Below are positions 1 to 10,600 of a DNA stretch of 64,000 nt, piece by piece. The position numbers and the translations under genes were made by a program. The stretch is taken from NCBI GenBank assembly GCA_017979445.1, contig CM030707.1:20404586-20468585 (forward strand), given 5' to 3'. The notes under the pieces were generated by a model, which did not search any database, had not been told where the DNA came from, and was given only the letters and a program-made list of their open reading frames with translations. Origin of the DNA: Akebia trifoliata. Taxonomy: Eukaryota > Streptophyta > Magnoliopsida > Ranunculales > Lardizabalaceae. Each line of letters opens with the position of its first letter. The stretch's first letter is position 1.

Positions 1-240
1 AAGGAATGAGGAGGAACCCAAACCATGTGAAATAGATGGAGAAAATGCACCCAAACCCCAAAAGAGAAGGGGCATGGATAAGCATGTAATCAACTCACTC
101 CCCATCTCTCATACACAAGCAACAAAAATATGGGATGGTCCACCAACGCCGAATTAGATTATTTAAAGTAAGGATCTTCCCAAGAGAGGCTAGCCAAGTG
201 AAGAAAGCTACCCTTTAGGAAACTAGCGGGTTCCAAATAA

Positions 241-416
241 TGAATTCTGATAAGGAAAGAGTATAAGGAGGCAACAAGGACTTGTAAAAGGAGCAAACAA
301 AAAATATATAATCCTTACCCTTCGCCCATGAATTCTGATAAGGAAAGAGCATAAGGAGGCAACAAGGACTTGTAAAAGGAGCAAACAAAAAATATATAAT
401 CCTTACCCTTTGCCCA
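241..416. repeat. 88-bp direct tandem duplication
   Basis: Two head-to-tail copies, 241-328 and 329-416, are nearly identical; visible differences include gtataagg/gcataagg and ttcgccca/ttgccca. The duplication lies within the LINE-like remnant that continues to about 745, so it occurred after that element inserted. Confidence 0.85.
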
Positions 417-745
417 TTCTCTTTTGTCCTCCTTGTTCTCCACGAAATGTTGGGAATTAAGAAGATCCAACAGAGAAGCCACCTTAGTTATTTTCCAATC
501 GTTGAAGTTTCTCCTGAAGCCTAAGTCCCAAGATACATGACTCTCAGTGTGAATCATGCAGTGATGCACCATGCTATGCTTCTTATAGGAAGCAGCGAAA
601 AAAGAGGGAAACTGGGATGCCAGAGAAGAATTGCCACACCACTTATCCTCCCCCAGAACCTAACTTTGTCCCTCTTCCACACCTTGAAACAAATTTCCTT
701 AACGATCTGCTCAGACACCTTCAATATACCCTTCCACACACAACA
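300..745 (-). pseudogene. LINE (non-LTR retrotransposon) ORF2 remnant
   Basis: Minus-strand translation in two broken frames reads like the region between the reverse transcriptase and the zinc-binding domain of plant L1-type LINE ORF2. Visible pieces are an FKVWKRDKVRFWG segment near 680-640, a WDLGFRRNFNDW segment near 525-490 and a KREWAKGKDYIFFVCSFYKSL segment near 415-355. Plant LINEs carry the pattern K-x-x-x-G-D-x-x-x-F-W, then L-x-F-x-R-x-L-x-D-W-E, then W-x-x-x-x-x-G-x-F-x-V-x-S. Frameshifts and the internal 88-bp duplication make it non-functional. It lies downstream of the mS23 gene and is unrelated to it. Confidence 0.55.
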
Positions 746-1840
746 CCCATAATTTGTATGGTAATTTGGCTTACAATTGAATCATTTTGAACTTGAAGGT
801 TATTTAACACAAAAGCTAAACTCTTGTGCTGTGTGTAAACTAATGCAAGCATGAGAACCATATAAGCTTGAGTGAAAGGAGTAAGAACCTACAAAACCAT
901 TTCCAACAAAGCAAGTTGGAAATTCAACCGACGCCAATGAATTACAAATGGGATGAAGGGCATGAAAAGAAAAAGGAACCAGGGAAATGGAATTATTTAT
1001 TGCTTTTTTTTTTTGTTAAGTAGGGAAACGGAATTCCCATTTCCATACATTCGATGGCACTTGGGCTCCTAATGGTGGAATTCATGTTTGAAACTTCAGA
1101 TCCTTGCAAGAAAATTTATCCATTAGTTTTTCACTCTTTCTTTTTTCTCTTTGTTATTCTATTAAGTCAACATAAAATATTTCACAAACTGACTCAATAT
1201 CAGTGCTGCTGACTAAGCTAGTAAATTGGTAAACATTTGTACATATAAAAATATACGGCCCCCTTTTGGCAAATCTAAGGTCATTGTTTGCTATTCTTGT
1301 TACAAAGTACAGTATCTTACAGTCTCGAAATATAGTCATGCTTCTTGAGTAAAGAGCAAATATAGAGAAATATTATTCTGCTTAAAGAAGACAACTGGTT
1401 CCACCAATAGAACAGCATTTTCCTAATTAAAACAACCAGCAAACAAGTGAATTGGAATTTTTTTTTTAATTAAAAAAAAGATAAAAAAATGTACGATTTA
1501 CTCTAAGTCATCAATAACCCATTTCGAACACACTTGGACATGATACATTACAAGAACAACTATTTTCTTGATGTAAGCTGCACGCAGCAGAACAGAAAGT
1601 GAGGATGGGAAAAATCAATAGAAAAATCTAGCTCTTTTGCAACTCTCAAGTGTACTGTATTATGAAATATCCCAAAACAAGACATGAAGCCTATTGATCA
1701 GTCACCTTATTAGGCTTTGGGTTCAAGTATCCGATTTTCCATAACCAACAACTATTTGCCAAGACAATAAACGAACAAAAAACAATAAATGACTAACACA
1801 TTTGAAATGGTCAGAGCCAATATTTGGGAGGGATTACGAT
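746..1840. other. 3' flank of the mS23 gene, no further gene seen
   Basis: A/T-rich sequence with homopolymer runs and only short unsupported ORFs. The part next to 1840 probably includes the 3' UTR of the minus-strand mS23 gene, but I could not place a poly(A) signal. Confidence 0.4.
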
Positions 1841-4800
1841 TTACCAGCTACTCCCTCTCCATCTATCTTGCATCTCAGCAGCCTTATCCTCTTTCATCTT
1901 TTGCACGATTTCACGCATCTTGGGATTGTGGAAACGCTCATAAACATACTTCTTCTCCTCATCTTGTATCTCCTTTATGGCACTCGGGTATGGGTTCGGT
2001 GGTGGCTTCTTCCCTTGAAGCCGTGCAATTTGCTTCAGCCTTTTGTATGCTGTCTTCTTTGCTTTCTTCTCTGACCGATATTCCATCTACACCAACATAT
2101 TGGTAGAAATTGGTATAGGTATGAACATTATATTGCCTTTGAGAAAGAAACTTATGAAAGATAGCTGCTATTGACATCCCAACTTTTACTTATTATACCC
2201 CAATTTCTTAAATTATTTATGACACCCCAATTAAAGATTAAAACACTACTCAAATTTCAAACATTAAAAAAGATTTGGCTCAAATTATAATCTCAACATT
2301 ACAAAACATTGTAACACGTGTTCAAACAATTTCAGTAGTAGTTTACAATTATGATTAGGCTCATATAAAATCCTAAACCCCCCCCCCCCCCCAAGAAAAA
2401 AAAAAAAAAAAGAAAAGAAATCTAGCAACAAAAAAAAAACAAGTAACAAGTAAAAGTTAAGGTGCCAATAGCAGCTCTCTTATTAAAACAGCATGGAAAG
2501 ATGGAATACGTACATCAGCTACTGCCATGGCTTCCTCTTCGCTCACTCCTTGCTCTTTCAGTTCAAGCACTCTCCAACCAAAAACACGGGCTGGAGGGGG
2601 ATCAAAGCCAGCAAACCTATCAAAATTATACAGTGCAAAGGAAGTTAATGTTTGACTTAGATTTCATGGTTTTAGAGGCTAGGAAGAAGCCCTATGATAA
2701 AAGCTCGTCTCAACTTTCTCCATCATGATCATGATAGAAGGTTCTATGCCTCGATAGAATCAAACTAATTGCACAGACAGAAAAAGAATCAACTCTGGAT
2801 CCAGATTGTGAAATAAAAGAAGAATCAGTGAGTCATCTGAGTCAAGACTGAAGTCAAAAAATGAAATTACCAGTTCCCAAGTCAAGTATGGTTTCTCAAC
2901 ATTGCATTGAACAGAACCCAATGTTATGTGGCATCATTTCAGGCACATAAAATTAGAGAGATTCTAATGCCACACCAACTTTTGCTAACGCCACCCCAAT
3001 TCATATGTAAATCACCAAAGAATTAGGACACTTGGAGTGCCATATGTAAAAATTCGTGTCACAATAAGCTCTCTAGAATTATTTGCCCTGAAATGGAGAT
3101 GGTAATGAGGTCCTGATCTATAGAATTAATAATGGGAGGGTATGAATTGATTAGTGCTTCTGAGTACAACCATTTCTATTTTTTTAATATATATATTTTT
3201 TTTCTATTTTGAAAAAAAACGAAAAAAATTTAGAAATTTGAACCATGCACCATTAATCTACAGCATTCAATTCAGATTGTAATATCTGAATTGATTAGTG
3301 CTGAGTACAACCATTTCTAGAAATGCTGCTTGGAAAAATCAATAGTTGATGTAACACCATCTTATGCAAAATATTTTTTTGAGAAGTAAAATTTCATTAA
3401 AATGGAAGACAATCAAGATGATCAACCAAAAGGTACAAAGAGGAAGCCCAGCCAACAAAACAATTATCAGAAGAATGCTACAGACCCTACCCACAAAAAC
3501 CCTTGAAGTCCTTAAAGAAGACCCCATTAAACTCCCATCTACATTTTGATTGCATCATACATTTTTTTTGCGGAACATGCAAAATATTAATAAGCCTCAA
3601 ATATAAACTCAAACATATGTAGCACGCAAAATTAAAAATAAAATAAAATCAATAAATATTGTAAAGCAATACCTAATAGCATCTTCGTATTTAGAATCCG
3701 GGTGCTTCTGAAAGAACTTCTTTACATAGATATCCTCGGGAAGAATGATCTTCTCGAATTTTCCATCAGTACGCGGAAAAGTCACAGGCGGAGCCCTATA
3801 TAATGCAATCAAACATAAGCATAAGGAAATTCTCATATTAAATCAAAATAAAAATAATTTTCAGCGATTTTTTTATTTTAAAAGTAAAAAAAATAAAATA
3901 AAAAATAAAAAATCAGGTCTTGCAATATCAAACAACTACAATACTTCATAAAGAAAACTAATAAGCCAAACAATGTTTTTAATCTAGAGTACGAACTAGT
4001 TGCATTGGTAAAGTTATGCAAACACATTAAACCAAACAAAGAAATGCACATGGTTGTGCTTCTTGGTAAAAAGATTAAGGGCCTGTTCGTTTGGGCTTTT
4101 GGAGTTGGCTTTTCCAACTTTGTTTTGCTTTTAAGTCCAAAAAGCTAGACGAAAGATGTTCGTTTGGGCTTCTTTAACTCCGCAAATTTTAAATGAAGCT
4201 AAAAAATGGCTCTTTATTGAAGACGCCCCCAGCCCGCTTCTTCAAATGGCTTTTGCGCAAAGCCCATTACCGTAAAACGGTTCAGATGAAATTACCTAGA
4301 TGCCCTCCATCTCTTGTTGAATTTTCAATGGTTCAAGCTATTGCAGATACTCATTTCGTCCATAAAAATCAAATCCTCACTCTTTCTTCTTCAACCTCTT
4401 CTAATGGCAACGCTCCTCTTCTTCTCTCCTTTACCTTCAACAACATTTCTCTACAAAAATCCAAATTTCACACCATTTCTCCTCTCCAATTTCTCCCCAA
4501 TTTCAATCTCCATCTCTCTCTCCAACAACCCCAATCCTCGTAGGTCCACCTTTCATGTCTCCTCTTCCTCTGTTGGATCCCCCATCACCATCGAAACGAA
4601 TGGCCTCGATTCTTCCACAAAAGGTAACCCTCTTGACATCTCCAAACTCGGGGTATCGGAAGTGATCGTCTCTCGATGAGGAATTATCCAACTCTTCCTC
4701 ATTCAGGTCTAGTCTTCTTCAATTTTTCTTCCACTTGGAGTTTTAATTGTTGGTTGTGTGAAATTATAGTGTGTGTTTTGCTACTTTGAATGATTTTATT

Positions 4801-7137
4801 GGAATTTTGGTAGTTTATTAGTTTGGATCTTAACCTACGAACTCATGAGTTTGTTGATCCAACTATCAAGTTGCTAAACACAGCTCTACAATCATAGGAT
4901 AGACTTCCATCTTACAGATTTACTTAAATATTTTTGCCTGTCATTTTTATGTAAGAAACAAAAAAATTTCTGAACATAACTAAAATATTATATTACTTGG
5001 GGTATAGATGTCGAGTACGTTTCCTAATCTGATTTTGTAACTACAAACCAATTTCATAATGTTTATTAACACCCACAATTTTATCTAATATTAGGAGTCT
5101 TACTTCAAAGCAATGTCACATACTTGCAGCTGGATGGCTCTGTTGAACCAGAAAAAGCGTTTCGAAATTGTAAAATCTTTCAATTCAGATCCAAAACATG
5201 CATTCGTCATTTTTATAACCTACGAACTAAGTAAAAGTTGGGGTGCCAATAGAACCTCTCTCATTTTTTTATGGCTAGATTGCTATTTTTTGGGTTTAGG
5301 ATTTTGTATGAGCCTAATCATAATTGTAAACAACTACTGAAATTATTTCAAAGAGTGTTATATGTTTTGTAATGTTGAGATTATAATTTTAGCTAAAATC
5401 TTGTAATGTTGTAAGTGTGTTTTAATCTTTAATTGGGGTGTAATAAGCAAAAAATTTGGGGTGCCGATAGCAGCTCTCTAAAGAAAGATTTTATCTTTTC
5501 TACGCTAACATTTTGTTTAGTAGATGAAGTTACTGTTTGTAAAGTTCTAATTTTTTGTTGTGTGAAACTATAGACAATGTTCTTTGTTGCTTTTATGGTG
5601 TTATCTGAATTTTGATATTTTGTTAGTTTGGGTCTTAAAAGGTTTTATCTTTTCTATACTAATATTTCATCCAGTAAATGAAGTTACAGTTTGTGAAGTT
5701 CTAATGGTTGGTTGTGTGAAGCTAAAGACATTGTTCTTTGTTGTTTTGATGATTTTATGGGAATTTTGATAGTATGTTAGTTTGGATCTTAAGATTGTTT
5801 GAAGAAATCTCTAATGTGCATTTGTTCATGACCACTTGAAGGGCGAAGTTATAGTTTTTCCCCGTATAATATAAGTTGTTCTATGACCACATGTCGTCCA
5901 ATCTAATATAGTGGAAGTTACAGTTGGGTTTGGTGATTTAAAATCACATATTTTGTTTCAAAGGGATGATGGGTGTTTCCACATTTGTGGAGGGGTATTT
6001 TAAGAAGGTATTTACGTTAGCTTATAAGAAATTAAAAGTAAGTTATAGGTAGTTGTTACAATTTATAAAAAGGAATTTTTCTTGTAAAAGGGTTGTGTAT
6101 GCAGGTATTTTCTTTATCAAGAAAATTTCATATGTCAATTTTTAAGAGGAGATGCTGCCGAAATTTCAATAAAATTATAAAATTTATAAATTTATTTAAA
6201 TTAAAAATAATTATTTTTATAATTTTTTAATATAAATTTATTATATTTATATATATATATATATTTAGTGTAATTATATATTTATTAAGGTACTCTGATA
6301 ATTTTTGGTGCATTATCAACATTAAGGGTATTCTGATTATTTTATCAGAATCCAACAATAAAAAACTGTCAAACGAACATCAATTTCGGGCCTATGTGCT
6401 TCTGTAACAAACAAGCTTCTGCTGGATGTGACTTTTCAGGTTCTGGATTTCTACTTCTTCCATAAGCCAATTTCTGAAGTTGGAGCTGACTTCTGTAAAT
6501 AACAGATCCAAAGCCTTTACGGTTCTTTTAATCCCAATTAACATAAAATGTGGGAAACAACATTCCAACACTTCACATAAAGAACACAATAGAAGTTCTA
6601 AACCTGAAGTAAATCAAGAAACCAACCTTGTGTTTGTCTATCTTAATAGAAATAATTCACCATTATTTATGTAATACCAACTCTAATTGAATTACAGTAC
6701 CTAAAAAAAAAGACTCATCTAGTCAATCTCCACCAAAGCCAAAACGATAGTTCTCAAACTTCACATAAATAAAGAAACCCATTAACCCATTTAGTTTTTA
6801 AAAATTAGGGGTCAGTTTAAAAACTTAATCTTTTAACCCCAATCGATCTTCAACAATGAGAGGAAAAAAAAAAAAAAGCATGCCCATTGGTTTTTCTCCA
6901 TCAGAAAATCACGATTAAAAGTTTAAGATTTAAAAAAAAAAAAAAAAAAAAGATTTTTTTATGGAGTTCAATCTGGTGACTTTCTTCACAAATCCACGAG
7001 AGTATATAATCTGAAACAATGAAAATAGGAGAGAAAACTTACTCTTCCATGGCTTTGAGCCATTTGGGCGTGGCTTTGGCGAGGCCCTTAACGAGTTTCC
7101 TCGTTTTTGTAAGCAAATCACCTCTCATGAACGACAT
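1841..7137 (-). CDS. mS23: Mitochondrial small-subunit ribosomal protein mS23-like
   Basis: Predicted structural protein of the mitochondrial ribosome small subunit. Exons on the minus strand are 7137-7043, 3795-3673, 2616-2514 and 2086-1841 (stop included). Together they give 567 nt, or 188 aa, with phases 2, 2 and 0 that join exactly and GT-AG borders (donors GTAAGT, GTATTG, GTACGT). The protein starts MSFMRGDLLTKTRKLVKGL, continues with APPVTFPRTDG, PEDIYVKKFF and FDPPPARVFGW, and has a basic end with KKPPPNPYPSAIKEI and a final SSW. These blocks match, as I remember them, plant proteins labelled 37S ribosomal protein S25 or mS23; there is no enzyme motif. Introns of 3.2 kb, 1.06 kb and 0.43 kb hold MITEs, a LINE end and the 4.08-6.39 kb insertion. 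A GA-rich tract sits just before the ATG, and the 5' end faces CSA across 397 bp. Existence of the gene is near certain; the family name is less so. Confidence 0.85.
2160..2482. mobile_element. MITE in mS23 intron 3 (GCTGCTATTG family)
   Basis: Inverted ends: the left end reads GATAGCTGCTATTGACATCC and the reverse complement of the right end reads GAGAGCTGCTATTGGCACC; both then run into AACTTTTACTT. The core is A/T-rich and includes a run of 15 C at 2378-2392 followed by poly-A. It fills most of intron 3, between exons 3 and 4. Part of the same family lies reversed at about 5290-5485. I found no clear target duplication. Confidence 0.6.
2955..3075. mobile_element. Short MITE of the CCACACCAA/AACGCCACCCC family
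   Basis: Left end AGAGAGATTCTAATGCCACACC faces a right end whose reverse complement is AGAGAGCTTATTGTGACACG. The motif ccacaccaa-n-taacgccacccc recurs near 34740 and, diverged, near 52400, so this is a dispersed family. It lies in mS23 intron 2. Confidence 0.45.
3370..3552 (-). mobile_element. LINE 3'-end fragment
   Basis: A T-run followed by gagaagtaaaatttcattaa and then non-repetitive sequence resembles two other minus-strand fragments at 24590-25070 and 25075-25210, which carry a similar (T)n-gataggtaaa-attttatt edge. This is the reversed 3' edge expected of a truncated plant LINE. The assignment rests on resemblance among the three copies only. Confidence 0.3.
4404..4679 (+). pseudogene. 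Exon-like ORF with transit-peptide composition, probably captured gene fragment
   Basis: From the ATG at 4404 the frame gives 91 residues: MATLLFFSPLPSTTFLYKN, then a long Ser/Asn/Pro-rich, acid-poor stretch, then ITIETNGLDSSTKG and a short tail before TGA. That is the composition of a plastid transit peptide followed by the start of a mature protein. A possible donor (AAAG|GTAACC) lies near 4623. Nothing downstream continues the protein. It lies antisense to mS23, inside its first intron and inside the 4079-6392 insertion. I do not recognise the parent gene. Capture of a host 5' exon by a DNA transposon is my inference. Confidence 0.4.
5226..5486. repeat. Rearranged copy of the GCTGCTATTG MITE
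   Basis: The reverse complement of about 5290-5485 matches the left two-thirds of the 2160-2482 element, including the parts equivalent to ttgtaatgttgagattataa and ggattttgtatgagcctaat. A terminal-like stretch at 5234-5262 (gttggggtgccaatagaacc) is in the other orientation, so the copy is rearranged. Confidence 0.5.
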
Positions 7138-7534
7138 CTCTCTCTCTCTCGAATCTCTGTTGCAGAGATTTTAACACTCAGCTGTGTAGCCGTCGAGTTC
7201 AGTCAGAGAGAGGAACTCGAATCATCAACGCTTGTCCCAAAGATTTGGGATATTTGTCATTTGACCTGACTCGTGTGAGACGAGACAACTCGGACGATTC
7301 ATCTCGGTATTTGTTGATCCCGAGTTCATAAACCATCACGAGTCACGCGGTCATCGAATCGCAACCGGAATTCGCAAATCGCAAGTCGTACTCATAAAAT
7401 CGAAACCACTGGTGGGGTGGTGGTTCTCTTTGGATTTTGATCTAAATTTCTATTAAAATTTTTTTTTTGGCGAATTTGGAGGGTGTGGGAGCCCGTCAGA
7501 TTAGTGTCAGATTCCCGACGAAGATGCGCCGGAA
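7138..7534. promoter_or_regulatory. Divergent promoter between mS23 and CSA
   Basis: Only 397 bp separate the two start codons, with mS23 leftward from 7137 and CSA rightward from 7535. The region must hold both 5' UTRs and both core promoters unless an unseen 5' exon exists. It contains a CT-rich tract at about 7138-7155 (the mS23 5' UTR on the minus strand), is less A/T-rich than the flanking introns, and shows no obvious TATA box, as is common for housekeeping plant promoters. Confidence 0.65.
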
Positions 7535-7616
7535 ATGTGGACGGGGCTCGGAGATAGAGAAATGGGTAAAGTCCGACCTAATTCGTTCGCGAATCGAGTC
7601 AGATCCAAACGAGTAG
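7524..7616 (+). promoter_or_regulatory. Overlapping upstream ORF at the CSA start
   Basis: An ATG at 7524, 11 nt before the CSA ATG and in another frame, opens a 30-codon ORF that ends with TAG at 7614-7616, inside CSA exon 1. If the transcript starts upstream of it, scanning ribosomes meet this ATG first. It has A at -3 and C at +4; the CSA ATG has G at -3 and T at +4. The product resembles nothing I know and is probably regulatory or incidental. Confidence 0.5.
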
Positions 7617-10600
7617 CCTCTCTCGAGCTTTCAAACTACAAAGAGATCGTTTCACCTCATAAAGGAGCCATCAATTCTCTCCAGGTTTCTCACTTCTCAA
7701 TTTTCTTTTTGATCTCTTTTCATATTCATCATAAACCCTAGATTTTTGTAATTGTAAGGATTCAATTCCAATTTTTCTCTGTAATTTATGAGTTTTAATT
7801 TTCAACATCATGAAACTATAGATTCATGTGTTTTGTTCCCACGAAAGTCAACCAAATTTTGATCTTGTAATCTGTAAGAGATAAGAGAAGGTTCTAGCTT
7901 GCCAAGTTGGTTAAAGTCTGATTTTTGATACAAACCCAATCCCATTTAAAAAAGAAAGCTTCAAACAAAACCCTTTAAAATGATGATCTCATCGAATGAG
8001 GAATTACTTTTTTGAAGGAACTTTAGGAACCCAAATCTCTATATATGGAAAGACGGACTGAGACACATGAGTTAATGATTGATAAAAAAAGGACCTCAAC
8101 AAGAAGAGCCCTGTCCGGCTACTACCACAAACCCATCAATCATCATCATCCAGATGAATGAAAACGAGGGAAACATGACTAGTTGGGCTAAAAGTAGTAT
8201 CAACTCCCCAATCAATTTTTTTTTTGAAAAGTTGAACTCCCCAATCATTAAAAGCTCTTTAGAAGCCAAAGTCTCCTGAGACACATCTGAGTTGGCTCAA
8301 ATCACAAAATTTCCAATCGGTTGCACCTTCTTGGATAAAATGGCAACCATGTTTCGATATCACTCCTTGAGGGACAATGAACTATGCCAATGATCTTCCT
8401 AGAAACAAACTCTATTCCCTCTCCCGATGCTGAAGACAATTCTATTGCAAAAGTTCGAAAGAACTTTAGAGATATTTTTCCAGACCCTATAGCCAAAGAA
8501 AGAATGAACATCCTTGCTTTCCCAACCAATCCTTCTCCCCATATTTAGTTTTATGAACTCTTTACCACAGATTATTATGGTCCGATCCAAACCTCTATAA
8601 CCATTTTCTTGAGAAAGGTGAGCTCATAACCCTTAGCTTGCGAACAAAATAGAACTTCCTCTATCCTTATTATGCCAAAGGAATTATAGAATAATTTGTT
8701 CAATTGTGCTACATTTCTAGGCATTGTAAATAATGAAAAAAATAAATAAAGTGGAATGCTTGCAAAGGATCTCTAATCCATGAGAAGAAGAAGAGGATGC
8801 TTGGCTTTGGCTTCTATGCTTTGCCCAAACTCTTCTTTGTAGCACTTTGATGGAATTTTGTTGCTATAGGTTGGAGAGAATAGAAAGAGTCGACCCATCC
8901 CTGACTCTCTCCCTCCAATAATAGTTCTGCACATTTTATATCATTAAGATACAATACATACAATGTGGGCCATAGCCCATACTTCACCTTGATCACATCT
9001 TGTACGGGTTAATCGCATATTACAAATCCGTTGCTCTGAAATCCGGACCCATTCATGGAAAAATCTTACAACTAGAGGTCATTTGTGGTATAGGTAATTT
9101 ACGACCCTTATCACCTTCATAGTAGGTCAAATCCTACTATGCTTAAGCCACCACTTTCATCTGAACTTCCATTACATGCAGTTATCTTTGATTAAATTTC
9201 CATCCGTTAAGATCCTAACAATAACATGATTGGGATGTAGTTGAATAACAAAGAGAATGTTGGATCTGATTCCCTCTTGATATAATAAATTGAATACACC
9301 TTTGAAGGTTGGTGGAGTAGGAAGAGACAAAGATTTGTCATAGATTTCTCCCAATTTGATTCAAGGCCATGGATTAGAGTTAATTTTTATAATGGTTCTT
9401 AAAGGCTGCCTTGATGTGTTTACAACGGTGCATGAGAGTTTGATCAAGATCATTGAATTTACTAAAATTTCATATATTAAAGCATGAATGAAAGATCATT
9501 CGGAAAAAAAAAAAAGAAAGATGGTTCAATCTCATGAATTTTATGGAAGAGAAATCTTGAAGCAGATGAGTATTGTTGTTTCAAGAATTAGGATTTCATG
9601 TATTTGAAATGAGGTAAGGGTCCTTGAAGTTACGTATATCAGAATGAACTCTAGATTGATTGATAAAATTGAGTCATGGTTGAAAGTATTGTTTGTTTTC
9701 ATTTAGAGAGAGAGAGAGAGACATGTGGAATCTTGGATCGGCTGCACCGGAGTTCGAACGAGGCCATTCTTCTTCTTCTTCTCTCTTCTTTGTTTTTTTT
9801 CCTTTGATTCAAAGATCATGTTTTTAACTGATGACAAGGCCTTGACCACAGTCTCCTCTCAAAGACTAAGGGATTTAGTGAATTCCTGTCCTTATTTGAT
9901 TACTATTTGAGAAACCCCTGTATTTTCAAACAAATGGCATGTCTCTTGAATTGGGTATTCTCTGAAAGACTCATTTTGAATGTTCCGAACTGTGTGTTTC
10001 GTTTTTTGAGAAATTAAAAACATCGAAACAAAACCATATCTTAAACCATGGTGAGAGTAGATCCAAAGTCACTTGAATTAATGAAAGACATGGGTTTGGA
10101 TAGAATTGAATGGTGGAATACAATTCACTCCGACCTCATATGTTTGGATACATCTTCACATTACACCCAATGTTGTTAAATAGCATATGCAACCATGTGT
10201 GACCAACGCATGTTGTTTGCATATGCCATTTCGCACATCGCATATGCGGTGGCATATGCTACAAGGAGAAAAAAGAGAGAGAGGAAAAAATGTTTAAATC
10301 TTGATTCTTGAGTAGTTTTCTTTTAAGTCTTGACAGTTGAGAGTGAAAGAGTGACTTGAGTTGAGACTTGAACTTTGACAGTCATAGTGTAGAGTAGAGA
10401 TTAGAGAATATTTATAATTATGTGAGAATATATTATAAAATTTAAGAGTTGGAGGCTTTGTCAGAGTAAGAAAGAGATTGGAAGGTAGAAGAGATGTTGT
10501 AAAGGGAGTATTTTGGGGGGGGGGAGAAGTGAGATATTTATCGGAGAAAAATGGGTTTAAGCTTAAAAAAAAGAAAATTTATGTCCAAATATAACTGTTG

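Larger units (their letters stand above)
4079..6392. mobile_element. Insertion in mS23 intron 1 with gggcctgttcgtttg ends
   Basis: The left edge starts GGGCCTGTTCGTTTGGGC and a related gttcgtttgggcttc recurs about 80 bp inside. The reverse complement of the right edge reads AGGCCCG followed shortly by GATGTTCGTTTGACAG. These weak inverted ends, the GGGCC start and the 2.3-kb size suggest a DNA transposon. The interior carries a transit-peptide-like ORF (4404-4679), repeats of the gcttttatgatgttt type near 5580-5770, and a reversed MITE piece at 5290-5485. I could not find a target duplication, so the exact borders are uncertain. Confidence 0.4.

Noticed and set aside
1789..2106. Plus-strand ORFs of 105 and 90 codons
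   Set aside because: They are antisense shadows of mS23 exon 4, whose minus-strand frame encodes the conserved protein end.
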